A stretch of DNA of 64,000 nucleotides from the NCBI GenBank assembly GCA_036971615.1, contig JAYKKR010000012.1, forward strand, positions 372,001 to 436,000, given 5' to 3'. The position numbers and the translations under genes are program-made. Each line of letters opens with the position of its first letter. Positions within the stretch are counted from its first letter, which is position 1. The notes beneath the pieces are model-generated. The model was given only the letters and a program-made list of their open reading frames with translations. It did no database searches and was not told where the DNA came from. Below, one piece after another: positions 10,803 to 23,119 of this stretch. The stretch comes from Amyloporia xantha. Its lineage: Eukaryota > Basidiomycota > Agaricomycetes > Polyporales > Adustoporiaceae.

Positions 10803-12153
10803 CTACCACACGCGGAAGATATGCAAGATGAGCGTCGTTAATAGGACTCCGTCACCTGCGAGTGCGGGCGTGTGACTGGAGGAGAGTTCGGAGGTGATTC
10901 GGTGAAGAGGCTTTCTTTGGAAGGGTGTGGGCGTGCGCTCGACTTCCTGCACTATGACGTCTGCGGGGTTCTTCTCTACATCGGGCTTCGCAGGCCTCGG
11001 TAAAGGCCTGGTCTTGTACTGGAAATCCAGATCTCTGGGTGGAAGGATGTACGACTGTGGGAATGCCTTGTGCTGACCGTAGGCGAAAGCAGGACTAGCA
11101 AATTCACAAGGATGGTCATCGTGAGTCATAGGATAACCAAAGCACAAGCTTACATGACTGCCAAGAATACTGCAATAATGATAATTGTAGAGGTTGGTGG
11201 CTTCCATCCCTTGTATACGAGGTCCTGTTGTCGACGTCTCAGCAAGCAGTGTATATGAGTATATGAAAAGGGGAATGCACGAACGAGGTAATGAGCCTTA
11301 TTACGATCGCACAGCAGACGAAGGCCAAAGCTCATGCCATCTTGCTTGTTCACAATGAGGTCTATCCCAAGACCGATGAAAAATAGCCCGACAGAGGCGG
11401 ACGCAGTTGCCTGCGCTGGCAGTATCAGTATGGTGCCCCAATGAGAACAGGTACCGGACTTACCACTGCGATCCTTTCAAAGTGGGGGATGAATAACACG
11501 CTGAGGAAAGCGAACGCTGCACCGATCAACCAATCCCCATACACCTGACGAACGAGGAGATCGGTGCGGAAGAGACAGATGCGGACGCCCAGGGAGAATC
11601 CACTTGCAATGGTGATGAGAATCACTCCTGCGAGACGACCGTAATCGAATACGCCAAAGAGGAAACCAGGAAGGAAAAGCAAGACTGGGACAAGTGTGAT
11701 CACCAAGTCTGACAAGCCTTTCGCTGGTTCTGTGTTGACCATCGCCGCCCACACTGAAAGGGATGCGATTAGGCTGATAGGACAGGGATCAGTTCCGCCT
11801 CACTCACCACAAGCAGTAGTCGCGAGCCCGATGGCTATTCCAGTCGTGAGACGCGGCAGCCTTATCCCAGCGAATGCCAGAGGTACGCCGAGCGCAAAGC
11901 AGTAGACGATCCAAATAATGGCAGTGGCGGAGAAATTCGTGCCGCTCCCATCAGAGCCAGAGCCCTGAGCGATGGGACCCGACGCTGGGTCGTACACGAC
12001 GACCGTCCCGTTGCTGAAGTTGTTGTTGACTTCGAGTCCTCGCGGTGACAGGACGGGCAGGGGAAGTGAAATGACCGGTGATCCACAAACAGGGTTGACG
12101 ATGGCGAGGGCAAGCCATGTCAGGGTATGCAGCAGGCGGATGGAGGCGGCCAT
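10803..12153 (-). CDS. secreted-pathway polytopic membrane protein, DUF4203 (TM7S3/TM198-like)
   Basis: Five exons keep phase exactly: 11808-12153, 11464-11753, 11285-11410, 11154-11224 and 10803-11094, giving 374 aa. The ATG at 12153 was chosen because MAASIRLLHTLTWLALAIV is a clear signal peptide; an in-frame ATG 42 nt upstream would bury it. After a luminal stretch with NFSNGT and NFSAT glycosylation-type sites there are several membrane segments (IIWIVYCFALGVPLAFAGI, LVITLVPVLLFLPGFLFGV, GVILITIASGFSLGVRI, WLIGAAFAFLSVLFI, IIIIAVFLAV). The tail is long, polar and Pro/Arg-rich, presumably cytosolic. The arrangement matches fungal DUF4203 proteins, whose function is unknown. The third intron uses the uncommon donor GTTCGT. 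Confidence 0.8.
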
Positions 12154-13086
12154 TGCAGATACTCCCTGAAATGCAGTGGAGGACCTGGGGGTCACTCTGA
12201 GGGCTGCAAGCGAAGTATCGCAGCCTCAAAAAGCAGGGGAAATCCGGAGCAAAGCTTCGCAACTCCGGATAAGATAAGGAGTGACGGGTAGAATGAATGA
12301 CTAGAATGGATGAGAAGAGGAAGTGCACGAGCACAACAGCACCCAATTGGTTAGAGAACACGAAAAATCATGCTTGTGAAGCATCAGAATCACACCGCAA
12401 GGCTCGGAAGGGCGGCGGTCGCGCTAACGACGCGAGACTTACCCGATCAGGTGATCGCATAATTAAAGCTCGATTGTGCTCAAACGTGCGCCATGTCGCC
12501 GCCGGCGCCGTCGTCGTCGATGTCGCTGATATCGGTCGCATCGTCTGCCTGAGCACTCAATTGAATGTGCACATCGCTGCACAAGCTCGCCAGAGACGTG
12601 CTGGCCAAAGTACCACGATATCGTAGGAAGGAAGAAGTCTCGAAGTCAACTAAATCACAATTATCACATCAAGATACTGTCAGCGAGGCTCGCCAAGGGC
12701 CGTGCACATTCGCGTATGGAAATGGAATACTTCCGAGCAGGCACTGTGAGACTCACAAGTTTGGCTGTGCGATTTGACGATAAGTAGAATCACTAGTTAC
12801 TTCTTGCTTATCGTTGATCGTTCTTTGAAGCATTGGTTTCCATCGCGTTTCCCAGAATGACAGATGTCGCATTCAATAATGCGCACCTTGATAGAACCCA
12901 AACTGAATGGCATATTCCCGCAGGCAAGCTGTCGGAGGAATCTATAACTCACGCCGATGGGGCGAGAATGACGAGTACAACCAGGCGAAGATTACATCTT
13001 TCCGCTCATGGGTGTAATGAATCGAGCTTAGATCGGCCATTGCGGCGTGACCCTGAGTAAGGTAGGTGCGTGACAGTTGTGACTCC
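12154..13086. other. intergenic region between divergent genes
   Basis: This stretch lies between the divergently transcribed DUF4203 gene (-) and HAUS3-like gene (+) and presumably holds both promoters. The only clear element is the MCB palindrome just beyond it at 13087-13102. No further gene is supported. Confidence 0.5.
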
Positions 13087-13102
13087 ACGCGTCGCGACGC
13101 GT
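13087..13102. promoter_or_regulatory. double MCB palindrome upstream of HAUS3-like gene
   Basis: The 16-bp perfect palindrome ACGCGTCGCGACGCGT contains two ACGCGT boxes (13087-13092 and 13097-13102). It lies 65-80 bp before the ATG of the augmin-like gene. ACGCGT is the MluI cell-cycle box bound by the MBF (Mbp1/Swi6-type) G1/S factor in fungi. Two boxes in a promoter-proximal palindrome suggest periodic expression before spindle assembly; binding itself is inferred. Confidence 0.6.
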
Positions 13103-13166
13103 TGTGTCACACATCTGCACAGTGCAGATCGCGAGCTGCTCATATGTACCACTTCATCGCATCCTG

Positions 13167-15430
13167 ATGGCCAGGTACATCGTGACTTGTTAAATAATGG
13201 GCCTACAAATGTGCTGAAGACTATGCTCTAGCTCGCAACAAGCAACAGATGTGCTTGCCTCAGTGATACGCACGCTCGGTGGACATGTCGGCGCGGTGGA
13301 AGACCTCGAGTGGGCAAACAGTTTGCCGGCAGGCAAAGCTCTTCTCGAATGGCTTGCCGCTCAAGTCATAGACGGGCCTGTGTCATCTGAAGAGCAGGAA
13401 AATGACGCGGAGCGATTGCTATCGCTGCAGGCTTCACTGGAAACAATAGCTCTGCACGACGAAGAGATCAAAGAGTGAGTACTGTCGCTTGTGCTGTACA
13501 GATGACTTATTCCAGATTTATAAGGGCCAATATTGCGAAAAAATTTGGAAATGCCGCCTCGAGAGAATATGTCGGTATTCCAGCCCAGCCAACTGATTTT
13601 ATCCGGATGTCAACACTCCGGTAAGCGCATACAGTATGTTGAGGTGTCAGATTTTGATTTTTCATCTATACAGTTCACGTTGCGAACGCACAGAGATGGA
13701 AGCGGAGCTTTTGGAAAACGAGACGCGATCGCTCAAGTATCGCCTCAAGAGCGCAAAGTCAGTCTCCCACTGCTATGTGCACAGGTTACGCGAGCTCATT
13801 TGCCACAGAATCGCTTCCAAACAGCTAGCACAGAGTGTGAAGATCTTACGTGCTCTGATTAAGGAGGTCGATAACGATATACAACACCAAGGAGAGCGGC
13901 TCGGAGAGCTGTCCGTGAAGGTTCGTCGCGTTTGACATATCCCCGTACCTTGCAGCTGATAGGATCTGATAGGCTGATACATCATTGTCTCGGTCAATCA
14001 GTGTCGCGAATAAACTACTCAAGAATACGGATACGGGTAAGATAGACATTCCGGATCTTGTTTATCATGCTCATGATACGCAGAGAGAGAGGCCTCGAAA
14101 GCCGCGCTTGTAGCATCCGACTGTCGTCTCGCGCAAGTGGTAGCGCTTCGGTCAAGGATTGTCACCTATGCAGAAGAACAATTCCGCAAGCTCGATGCGG
14201 CTCGTCGTGCGCTCCCAGATCCCGCTGAGGTGAACCGGGAGGCCGTGAGGCTGCGTCATCAACTCACCCATGCTAAGCATTCTTCTGCTGGCCCACAAAC
14301 AACCGAAGCTACGGGTCCTGTCCCCGCGACGACGAGGTACTGCACTGAGTTGGACAAGTTGTCTCAACAACTCGAGACTGCTCCTAGCGTTGAAGACAGG
14401 CGCGCGATCCTAGACTCGATCCTTGCAACTGTGAATGCATATCAGGGCGAAGACGATGATATTGACGCTGCAGATGACGTCGACGTTGCAGATGAATTGA
14501 CGCGCGCCTGGCAGCTCGATCAAGCAACCCTTTTGTCTTTCCAAGAGAAAATTCTAGATGAGGTAAGTATGAGATATTTCATTTACACCCTTGCGTCGGG
14601 AAACGCTTCTCATTCAACTTCCAGGCTACAGAGATGTTGACTGGTTACCTCATACCTCCCCTTGAGATTTTGCATGACGGTCTCTCATCGATGAATGACT
14701 ACAACTTCGAGACAGAAGCTGTTGTCAGTGCACTGATTGAAGAAATCGAAGAATGGGTAGATGACGTAGCAGCTGCGCAAGTATCACGTTCCGACGCTAC
14801 TGGCGGCGGAAGCCAGCAAGCGGGTAGCACACCTAGAGCGCTCCTAGAGGCTGAGCTGACAGAATTATTGAAACGAATGCAAAGTAAGTCCTGCCGTTCT
14901 GCATATGCCTTATCATGACGAAATTATGTTTTCCAAGATATGAGACCACCAGACGCTGGCCCACTTGTTCTCCTGGACCGCAGCGATTTGACGAAGGAGC
15001 TCGAGGCAGCGCGTCAATGGCTCGGTCGGGCTGAGAATGCAGAGATCGAGTGGTCATCATCTCTCTCAGGAGCATTGGCATCCTTGTAAGTTTCATCTTC
15101 GTGTTGATTCCCTCGGCTACTGAGCGAAATATTCTGCCGTAGGTTCAACCAGCATAGTTCCTTACTGTCTGCCATATATGCCAACTCTCCAGTCAATACG
15201 TGTCCGCCATTCGCTCTTCCGGTGGATAAGCAAGCTGTGACAAAGGCCACACAACAAAAGGCCGAACAGTTGACTGCGTCTATCACAAAGCTGGAGAAGG
15301 TGAATGATCGCTTAGGATTTCCGTCCTTAGCTCTAACTGGCTAAACTCGGTGAATAACTAGGCGACAAAATTAAGTAATCGTGACGGTCACAGACTAGAT
15401 GCCTTCGTCGAGAAATGGGCACGGGTTTAA
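13167..15430 (+). CDS. HAUS3: HAUS augmin-like complex subunit 3-like coiled-coil protein
   Basis: Ten exons (13167-13174, 13232-13474, 13516-13620, 13674-13920, 13973-14036, 14084-14562, 14625-14883, 14938-15085, 15143-15299, 15362-15430) keep phase and give 592 aa, close to animal HAUS3 (about 600). The first exon is only 8 nt (ATG GCC AG) and creates MASSQQATDVLASV. The N-terminus, with a Trp and then ALLEWLAAQV before an acidic linker, resembles the HAUS3 N-terminal signature; most of the rest is predicted coiled coil (for example ELLENETRSLKYRLKSAK and AEEQFRKLDAARRAL). Augmin nucleates branched spindle microtubules through gamma-tubulin. The acceptor before exon 5 (GATAG at 13968-13972) is the least certain; it pairs with donor GTTCGT. 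The family call rests on the N-terminal motif, length and coiled coils. Confidence 0.6.
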
Positions 15431-15512
15431 TCTGGCAATCACACCGTTCTGTTGCAGCCCTCATTTCAACAACAATATATATATGCGTGATGGCGAAGAT
15501 CGCCTACGCGGT

Positions 15513-17793
15513 TCACTCTACAGGAAGCGCAGAGAAAATGCCTTTGAAATACTTTTCTAGGCCGTCTAACCCAGACACTATTGCTCCGATGATGCCGTCT
15601 GGCCTGATGATAGCGACAGTCAAGTCGTTTGCTGCACAGTTGTAACCAGCATACGCATGCCCGTCTTGATCTACGAGGACGAGATTGACTCCTTCGGCGC
15701 TCGGAAACGCTGCGGCATCAGCAGCATATATAACTACGGATCGCACTGCATGCTGGGGGTAGTGCTGGAGCCTCTCGAGGAGAGGCGCAGCCCGATCGAA
15801 GTGCCCAGCAAAGATCAAGACAGTATGATATGAAGGGCCGAAGATACGGAACAGCGAAGTCGGCTTGTTGGCATCCACCTTGTCCCCATGTGTGATGTCG
15901 AAGAGACCAGGCGCATCAGGAGCTCTATCACCCGCCTGGACACCATCGTTCTTATTCCTCCCGTAGGGATCGACGGGTTGCCCACTAGTGTTTTTGTGCG
16001 CGGCGTCGTCAACAGCTCGCTCGTCGATCACTATGGAACTCCAGCGATAGTTTACGCCGAGTTGTTTCAAGACTCCTCCTCGATCCCAGGCCTCGCTACC
16101 ACTACCGTCGCTCCTCATCGTGTTCACTGTCTTGTCCAGAATCGCCGTCGTCGTCTGAAGCATGGCAGCAATGACTGGTAGCCGTTCTTCCGAGTACGTT
16201 GATAAGAGACTAGGCGCGGCGACGTTCCGTTCGACAAGCGCTATTTTCCAACCAAGGTTGAACTGAGCAGGAGTCAGCAGACAAAACGGTTGACTCTCGG
16301 GTTTAACGTACCGAATCTTGAATTCCAGAATTCATCCCCTGAAATTAATGGAAATTGGGTGATATTGGGGGTTTAATATATCCTAGTATGCGGTTCTCAC
16401 CTGCGCGCCGAATGGACTATGGACATGTGCAGCGTCTAAGACGATGTCAGCCATCAGTCGCTCTTGTTGCAATCTTGAGAGGGGAGGTCGGCTTTACCTC
16501 CAGCCACAAATACGCGTCCGTCGCCAAATTTCTCGACCATTCGTATATTGGGTCTGCATGTCGAGATGAATTTCGAAGTGGCAGATGGCGCGACAGTCTC
16601 ACCTAAATTCCGACAGCCATCTGACCTCGCCGACCTCCAGGTCTGCCCTGCCTGTCCCAGCCCGTATGGCCTTCACCAGCTCCTGACGATCTGCGACAGC
16701 CCTGGCGTGATCCACCCGCCCTCCTAGGAACAAAGCATATATCCCGTCTTCTTCCGTGGGTCTAAGCATCACGCTGCAGTATCACGCAGTTCAAGTTAAT
16801 AAGTGGAGCTGCATGAACAGCACCCGGAACACTGACAGGATGGTCGAGACGTCACCCCAAAAATGCCAGTGCTGAAGCGGAATTGTAATGAGGGCCGGCT
16901 TTCATAATGATAGTGTCAAACCAAGCTTACCTCACGATCCAACCCATGAACCTCAAGATCACCGATAACAAATCGCTGATCCTCCCCTCGCGTCTCTCCC
17001 ATGAACGACAGGCCCAGCTGCTTCCGCACAGTGCCTATGGTAGCATGAATTCGCGCCCGTGAAGCTGCCAGGTCAATTCATTCACCTCTCGCCCCATCAG
17101 CTCCAACGAGCCACCGAGCCAGCAGTGTCTGCCTTTGCCCTTCTTCACCGTCTCGCTTCACGATATCGGCTTCGACACAGTCCGCACGCTGTGTCAAAGC
17201 GAGCAGCTCCGTGCCGAACTCGACATGGCACCCATGCGCTGCCAAATGGGACCGTAATATAGCTTCTGCGTTATCCTGCCCCAGAGAGATGATGTTGATC
17301 TATACACGGGCGATCAAGCGAGCGGGAGCTTCAGCCAAAGCAGCAGTCGTGACATCTAGCGTACACATACGAATGGGACAGAAGGAGCAGGGGCTGTCGG
17401 CGTGCTCATCCAGAACGTCTTGATCGGCTCTACGCCGCCCGGTAATTTGTAAACACGGGTGGGGACGAGCGGATAGGCCTTTGCTTCCACGTCTGGCAGA
17501 ACTCCCAGAAAATGGTACAATTCCAGAGAGCGCGGCTGTCCACGAAGACTGAAGTCAGCCCTGCACATGTTGGTCTCACTAGAGAACACACCATGACCCC
17601 GGCACCCCGCTGCCCTATGCGTGGTGTCCGCTCTTTCTCGATGATCCTTACGGGTATCCCGTTCTTGAGGAGGGTGAGCGCAAGCACCAGGCCCACAGGC
17701 CCTGCGCCCACCTAGGGACTTGTTAGGTGCGGCGGATGGCACTGAACAAATGGGACGTACAATCAAAACAGGGTCTACAGAATCTGTGGTCAT
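15513..17793 (-). CDS. FAD-dependent phenol 2-monooxygenase-like hydroxylase, copy 1
   Basis: Eleven exons keep phase (17761-17793, 17592-17711, 17371-17535, 17086-17299, 16931-17034, 16837-16871, 16603-16773, 16498-16553, 16401-16435, 16312-16338, 15513-16262) and give 569 aa. The GXGXXG dinucleotide-binding motif is VGAGPVGLVLALTLLK; GQRGAGVMPRSLELYHFLG, the Asp-Gly motif RWLVGADGARG, and VFVAGDAAHVHSPFGAQGMN (second FAD motif) follow. The last exon is a thioredoxin-like C-terminal domain (DQDGHAYAGY near its end), as in phenol hydroxylases. The enzyme would hydroxylate a phenolic substrate with NADPH and O2; the substrate is unknown. It converges on the HAUS3-like gene with 82 bp between stops. 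A paralog with the same introns lies at 61154-63419. No disruption was seen. Confidence 0.92.
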
Positions 17794-18607
17794 GGCTCAG
17801 GGAGTGCAAAGCGCAAGGAAGTCAGAAGAGGGGAGAAGTTGGATGCTTGATACGTCCTGATCTGCGGTAACTGACAATCAGGAGATCAAGAAGCGGCCTT
17901 CCGAAGTAGCAACTAGACTGGACGGTATGGGAATGTCTGGATTGCATCTATTCTGTGCGTGAGCAGGGACGAACAGATGACCCAGGTCCGGCACACACGG
18001 TCTGTCAAGTGAGAAAGCGCTAGACCCGTCATAAGAGGAAACAATTACCTGCTATCATCATACACACCAATATGGAGAGTTCAAGACATACAATTTGATA
18101 ACAGGAGGTCAGAGGAACTTACACGAGTCGAGATTCTTTGATCGTGGCTGCATTCCCGATCACTTACAATGCACCCACTGATATGCAGCGATGTTCGATG
18201 GACTGATGATACGGGGGGACAATGCGTGTCAACTCGCTCGATACGAGTCAGATTCCTTCAAGGCTTCACAGGAAAGTTTAAAACAAGAAGAGTGATTCGT
18301 TCAGACCTAGCACGAGCTGAAAATTTTCATCTCAGAGCTCTGGCAACTTTCGGGATCAGGGATCAAGAACACCACCGGCAGTGATATGAGGCCCGTCCAG
18401 CCAGAATGAGTCTCGCATCGCAAGTGACCGAGTGCGATTCCAGAAATTGTCATTGGACAAATTCATTCCCACGACACAGGAAGCACCTGTTACCATGAAC
18501 AGCATCATATTACACAAGACATGATACGCCTACAATCGCAACAGCCGTCCCTGTGACAATTTTTGTTGATCAGATGCCTAACGCATCGACCGAAGCCGCC
18601 CTGCAAA
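17794..18607. other. intergenic region
   Basis: This stretch lies between the start of the monooxygenase and the stop of the uS8 gene, so it contains one promoter and one 3' UTR. No additional gene or repeat is supported. Confidence 0.5.
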
Positions 18608-19435
18608 CTAGTAGACGTAGCCCAACAGCTTGCCACCGACGTTCTTGCGACGCGCCTCCTCGTGGTCAAGAATGCCGGATGACGTGGTCTAGAACGCCAT
18701 CGTCAGCCATCATGCCCTCGAGTCAACAGATCAAGACAAGCGGCTTACCAGGATGATGTACCCGAAGCCACGAGCAGGGAGCAACAAGTTGACCCAGTTC
18801 TCGATCTGCGGCACCTGTACGTTGTACCGGGGCGAGATGACGCCGGTCTTGTTCAGACGACCATTGAGCTGAATGACAATCTTGCCAGAGCGGTGGTCGT
18901 CAACGATCTCGTACTCGCCGATGTAACCTGAGAACAGCAGATTATTAGTCAGTTACGGCGGATTGACAGGATCAGAATATAAGACGAAGAATATGATTGT
19001 AGTCTCTACAGTGAACCCATTCCCAGTTGAATAGATGGGACGTGTTGTAAAGGTTTCGAGAGACAAAGTCGATATATCGGAGCGTTAAAACGAGGGGCGG
19101 GTGGAGGCGAAACCTCGTCGATCGTAGTTATCACTCCGAGGTGCACAAAAAAGCCGTACGATAAAGTTTAAAGGTGACCTGACGTACCATGGCGCTGCAT
19201 GACATGCAAAAATTTGACGATGACCTTGGACGAAGGCCGGATGAGGACCTGACGCTTGCCACGACGCTCCGCGTTGACAATGTTGTTCTGTAAAACCAGT
19301 CAAATCTCGCCCCTATCGGGTATTCGAATAAGATGAACTTACAAGGCAGTCGTTCTGCAGCACATGTTACTTGGAATGAGCGAGTTATCATAGGCGTATA
19401 TCGAACTAACGCACCAGGACAGATACTCGAACCAT
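18608..19435 (-). CDS. RPS22: 40S ribosomal protein uS8 (RPS22/S15A)
   Basis: Five exons (19415-19435, 19343-19354, 19188-19287, 18749-18927, 18608-18688) give exactly 130 aa, the standard length. The first exon encodes MVRVSVL, and a 12-nt micro-exon encodes NDCL. The body includes [57 protein letters not shown] and the C-terminal [17 protein letters not shown], all diagnostic of eukaryotic S15A/S22. The protein is a core component of the small ribosomal subunit. The tiny exon near the start is typical of intron-rich basidiomycete ribosomal protein genes. Confidence 0.97.
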
Positions 19436-22390
19436 GGCGAATGATGGAGACCGAGGTAAGAACGGGAGAAACTAGATATCGATACAACCAAGAGTAAGTT
19501 ACCTGCTCGTCCGAGTGTCGTGCTACAGAAAGCACGAGTCAAGACGAGCTGCGACTGTAATCACCTGGAGTGTCTTGAGGAGGAGGACAACGGAGAGCGA
19601 GTCGTTGGCGAAAAGTCGTGTTTGGCGCCAGTCCAAATCCATTGTGGCTGCTGCAGCTGTATAGCACCAATCGACTCGGCAATTGCCGCTAAATCACACC
19701 AGTTCGGTTCGGTTAGCGGCGGTCATGAGATTCGATTGATCTGCAGTAGGCGCTTATGGTGACCTTCGACGATCCTCTCATTCTCCCTGCCCTGTCCCTT
19801 CTCCTGGCTGTCCTCTGCTGTGTCGCCGCTTCCACCACCTTCCGCCTCGCGTCTATCTCGCTCTCGTCCTTACTTCATTCTGTGCGCGCCAGCTCTTGCC
19901 TCGTATGTACATATATCCTCCCCTCCAGGTGTGGTGCACGGGAAACGAACGGCAGCAATCCCGGAGAATTATATCCGTGCGAGAGGTGGCGGAATGCGCT
20001 TGTATATTCTCAAAACCTCCTCCCGGACGCATGCCCGGTAAGGTTATTTCGCTGCGAGATCGTTCATTGAACATACGGTGAGTCCTCTACATTCCGTCAT
20101 GCACAATCACTAACACGCAGTCACAGCGTCCGTCATGGCATGTCCCACCAAGATTCTTATCGCTGAACGGCTCTTCTTCCGTGCTCTTCAGAACAGCCCG
20201 CGTCGTTGGCCTGTGTCTCCACAGCCGCACTCCCACCTATCCGGACTAGACAGCGCAAAACCAATGCATACGGATCACAACGCCGGGGAAGACCTCACAG
20301 CACTTTACCTACCCTGACCACAGTGAGCGCATCCGCCAAAGAAGGTCGAATAACGACGTCTGACACAGTGCAGCACCGACACTTAGCCTCTCAGCCCCCG
20401 TCACACTCAGCAGTAATGTCTCGACAAGATAAGCAGTATGCCCGCTGGCCCAGCTCGCCTCGCCCTCTCTCCTTTAACCACCACGCTGCAGCCAAACCAA
20501 ACAGCAGACGACCATCTCGTCCGTGTTCCAACGCAGCTGCCCGCTCCTCCGTCCACTCATGCTCTCTCTTATCCTACCCCACTTCGCCACATTCGCATGC
20601 CAACCAGGCTTCCTGCACAGCAGACCTCTGACGCGCGTACCATCCACACAGCGCCGCGCCGAGCACAGCAGCGTGCCGCAGACTCACCGTCCACGGCCGA
20701 ATACGGACGTCGGGCACAGTGCAGCGCCCACGATGAGCCCTGCCAAACTCTGTTGCAGTGCACCCAAGACACTTCGACAGGATATCTGCCATGTCCGGCC
20801 ACTGCGCTCCAGACTACGGCCACCCCTCACGGCTTTTGCATTGGAGGTGACGACGTCCGCGTTGTAGAGCAATCGTCGAGGCTTGCCTCCGTCCAGACGA
20901 TGCGAGACTATTATAACACGCTGAGTGGCGTCTCCTCTTCTCATGCACATACCGATGCCCATGCGCCGTCCCGTCCGACAGTGGGCGGGGACTGCGTTCG
21001 TTCGTCCATTCGACAATCATGCCCTGTCCACTTCATACTGAGCGGCGGTGCCGTCCGTCGAGTGATCTGCGGGAGTTGTTGTCTGTTGCACATTACTCGG
21101 CACAGTTTAGCACGCGGGAACGAGTCGAAGCGAGGACGGTTGAGGCAAGGTGCACGATCGGTCTGGCCCGGTACAGTCTGTACGCCCACGATCAAGCATC
21201 TTGCCAGACGCACGAGCGTTGTACTTCTGGAGCAAATCAACGTGCACGCTTTCGTCTGATAGACAAAGCATGGTGCCTGTGCTTCGCAAGGAGCGAACAG
21301 GGTCGCACTCCCGATGCTCAAGTCGTCCACTGGACGATTCATACAATGAACGGACGTCCGGCCTTATCTACGGCTACAGCTTCTGACAGAACGGTATGTA
21401 GGATATATGCATATATGCATTTCTATCACACCTAACCACTTGTTCGGGCGGGTGGCACGCTGCAGAGCAGCAGAAGCTAACATGGATGGGCGTACATTTT
21501 CGCGCCGTCGCTCTCTTACTGGATGTGGGCGCGGATCTCAGACAACAGAGGGGTGAGACGGGCCTGTGCAGACAGATGTCCACTGCGCCGGCGCAGGACG
21601 AGCGCGATCGTCGAGGGATGGGGTATCAATCCTCTGTTTCGAATTTCTAACCGCGGGCTCCTCGATGTAACAATGTTCTAACGCGGGAATAGGGTCATGA
21701 TCTGTAAGTTTGCAGAAGCATGAATCTCACTTCGTTATAACGCCATCGATGACTGACGTTTCTGGATATCCGGTGTCTTTGGACAGCCTCGCTCAGACCG
21801 AGACTGGCAGGCCCATAGTGTCTGGAACCTGAATTGTTGAATCCGGCCAGGATATCGACACTAGATATGATCGCCACTCAAACGGTGACACCCTCAGGCG
21901 ATGCTAGAGGCCCCTATGCTGAAAGCGACCAACGATCAGCTACATACTGGTGGTTACGACAAATTACAATGCATACCAAATATCCGGTGGCAGTCCACCC
22001 GACGTGCATTCAGGCTGAATGAGACAATTCAGCACTCACTGTGGGCATGTTCAATGCAGCCTGCAACACTGACATGAACAAAGACTCTGGAAGGTCTAGT
22101 ATGTGTTATTCCTTCCAGTTATCGGTCAATGTGATAGATTCTTAAAAATCATACTATGGCAGCAATTTATACAGTATGCTTGGAAGCTCAGGACTAAGTA
22201 GAAAACATTGTGTTCATTTGTTGGCAGCAGACTTTGCTTCAAGTTGAAGATTGAAATAATGTTAAAATCAAAATACAGTAGCAACTGATCAACACAGTGT
22301 CAAGTAAGGGGAGGTAAATACATAGGAAAATCAGTGTTAACAAAGATAATATGAAGCAAGTGAAATGAAACAATGGCCATGAGTGAACAT
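19436..22390. other. gene-poor region
   Basis: No gene is firmly supported. An ORF at 19756-20070 (+) opens with a hydrophobic, signal-like segment (LPALSLLLAVLCCVAAS) and might be a 104-aa protein or a first exon; it resembles nothing I know. From about 20100 to 21400 the sequence is C-rich on the plus strand with long frames on several strands, including a 273-codon one, which I take as compositional artefacts. From about 22040 the DNA turns AT-rich. Confidence 0.45.
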
Positions 22391-22391
22391 A

Positions 22392-23078
22392 CAGTGTAGT
22401 GGTGTTCCTTTTCACACAACCATTCCTTTTCACACCAACGGATAAACTCTGTAAATCATGTTGGATTTCCCTGAAACTTTGCATATATACTCTTGTAGTA
22501 CTAAGCTATAATTGTACCAATTTTGAGAGTGGTCTGTTGAGTTGAATTGAACGGGCAGTGTTTTTAAGGTCGAAAATCAGGTGAGATCAAGTACAGATCA
22601 CTTTTACGATAGCTTTCGTTCTTAATCTCTTGATATTCAAACAATTTTGTAAACATTACTTGGAACTATATATCCATGGGTGCAAACTCCTCTCACAGAC
22701 TAAGAGAATCAGACATGATATGACAGAGATATTCAAGATATTTGAGTACTATTTGAGTCTGACCCGAGAAAGTGTGACAGACGCACGACTGTCTTTCAGC
22801 ATGTCATGTGTCACGCTACCTGCTAAACTCTCTGCGCAGCAGGCAACTGTCACACCTAGTCACACTGTGAAAAGGAGTGCTTTTGCGTGACTCCAGAACA
22901 CTGCAAACATTTTCAGGTCGAAAGTGAGATAGGCATTGAATATTAAGAAACTAATGACACAGAAAGTATGTTTAGTCAATTCTGAATTGATCTGTCTCTT
23001 CAGAATTTTGCCGAATCTGGTTTTAGGCTAGCGAGACTGAAATTTCACTTTGGTGTGAAAAGGAACACCACTACACTG
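22392..23078. mobile_element. Tc1/mariner-like MITE, 687 bp
   Basis: The element starts CAGTGTAGTGGTGTTCCTTT at 22392 and ends with the perfect reverse complement at 23053-23078; with the flanking TA the inverted repeat is 27 bp. TA dinucleotides flank both ends (22390-22391 and 23079-23080), the target duplication of Tc1/mariner transposons. Subterminal copies of the CCTTTTCACAC motif occur inside on both sides (about 22426-22436 and 22864-22876). No transposase frame is present. The right end lies 41 bp beyond the stop codon of the NLR gene, so it may affect that gene's 3' end. Confidence 0.78.
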
Positions 23079-23119
23079 TAGGCTAGATATCATCCAGGTA
23101 ATCACAAGTCAATTGATAT

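Noticed and set aside
20438..21259. 273-codon plus-strand open frame and overlapping long frames
   Set aside because: C-rich DNA gives long frames on both strands here; the peptides are Pro/Arg/Ser/Thr-rich without order, and no splice or start context supports them.
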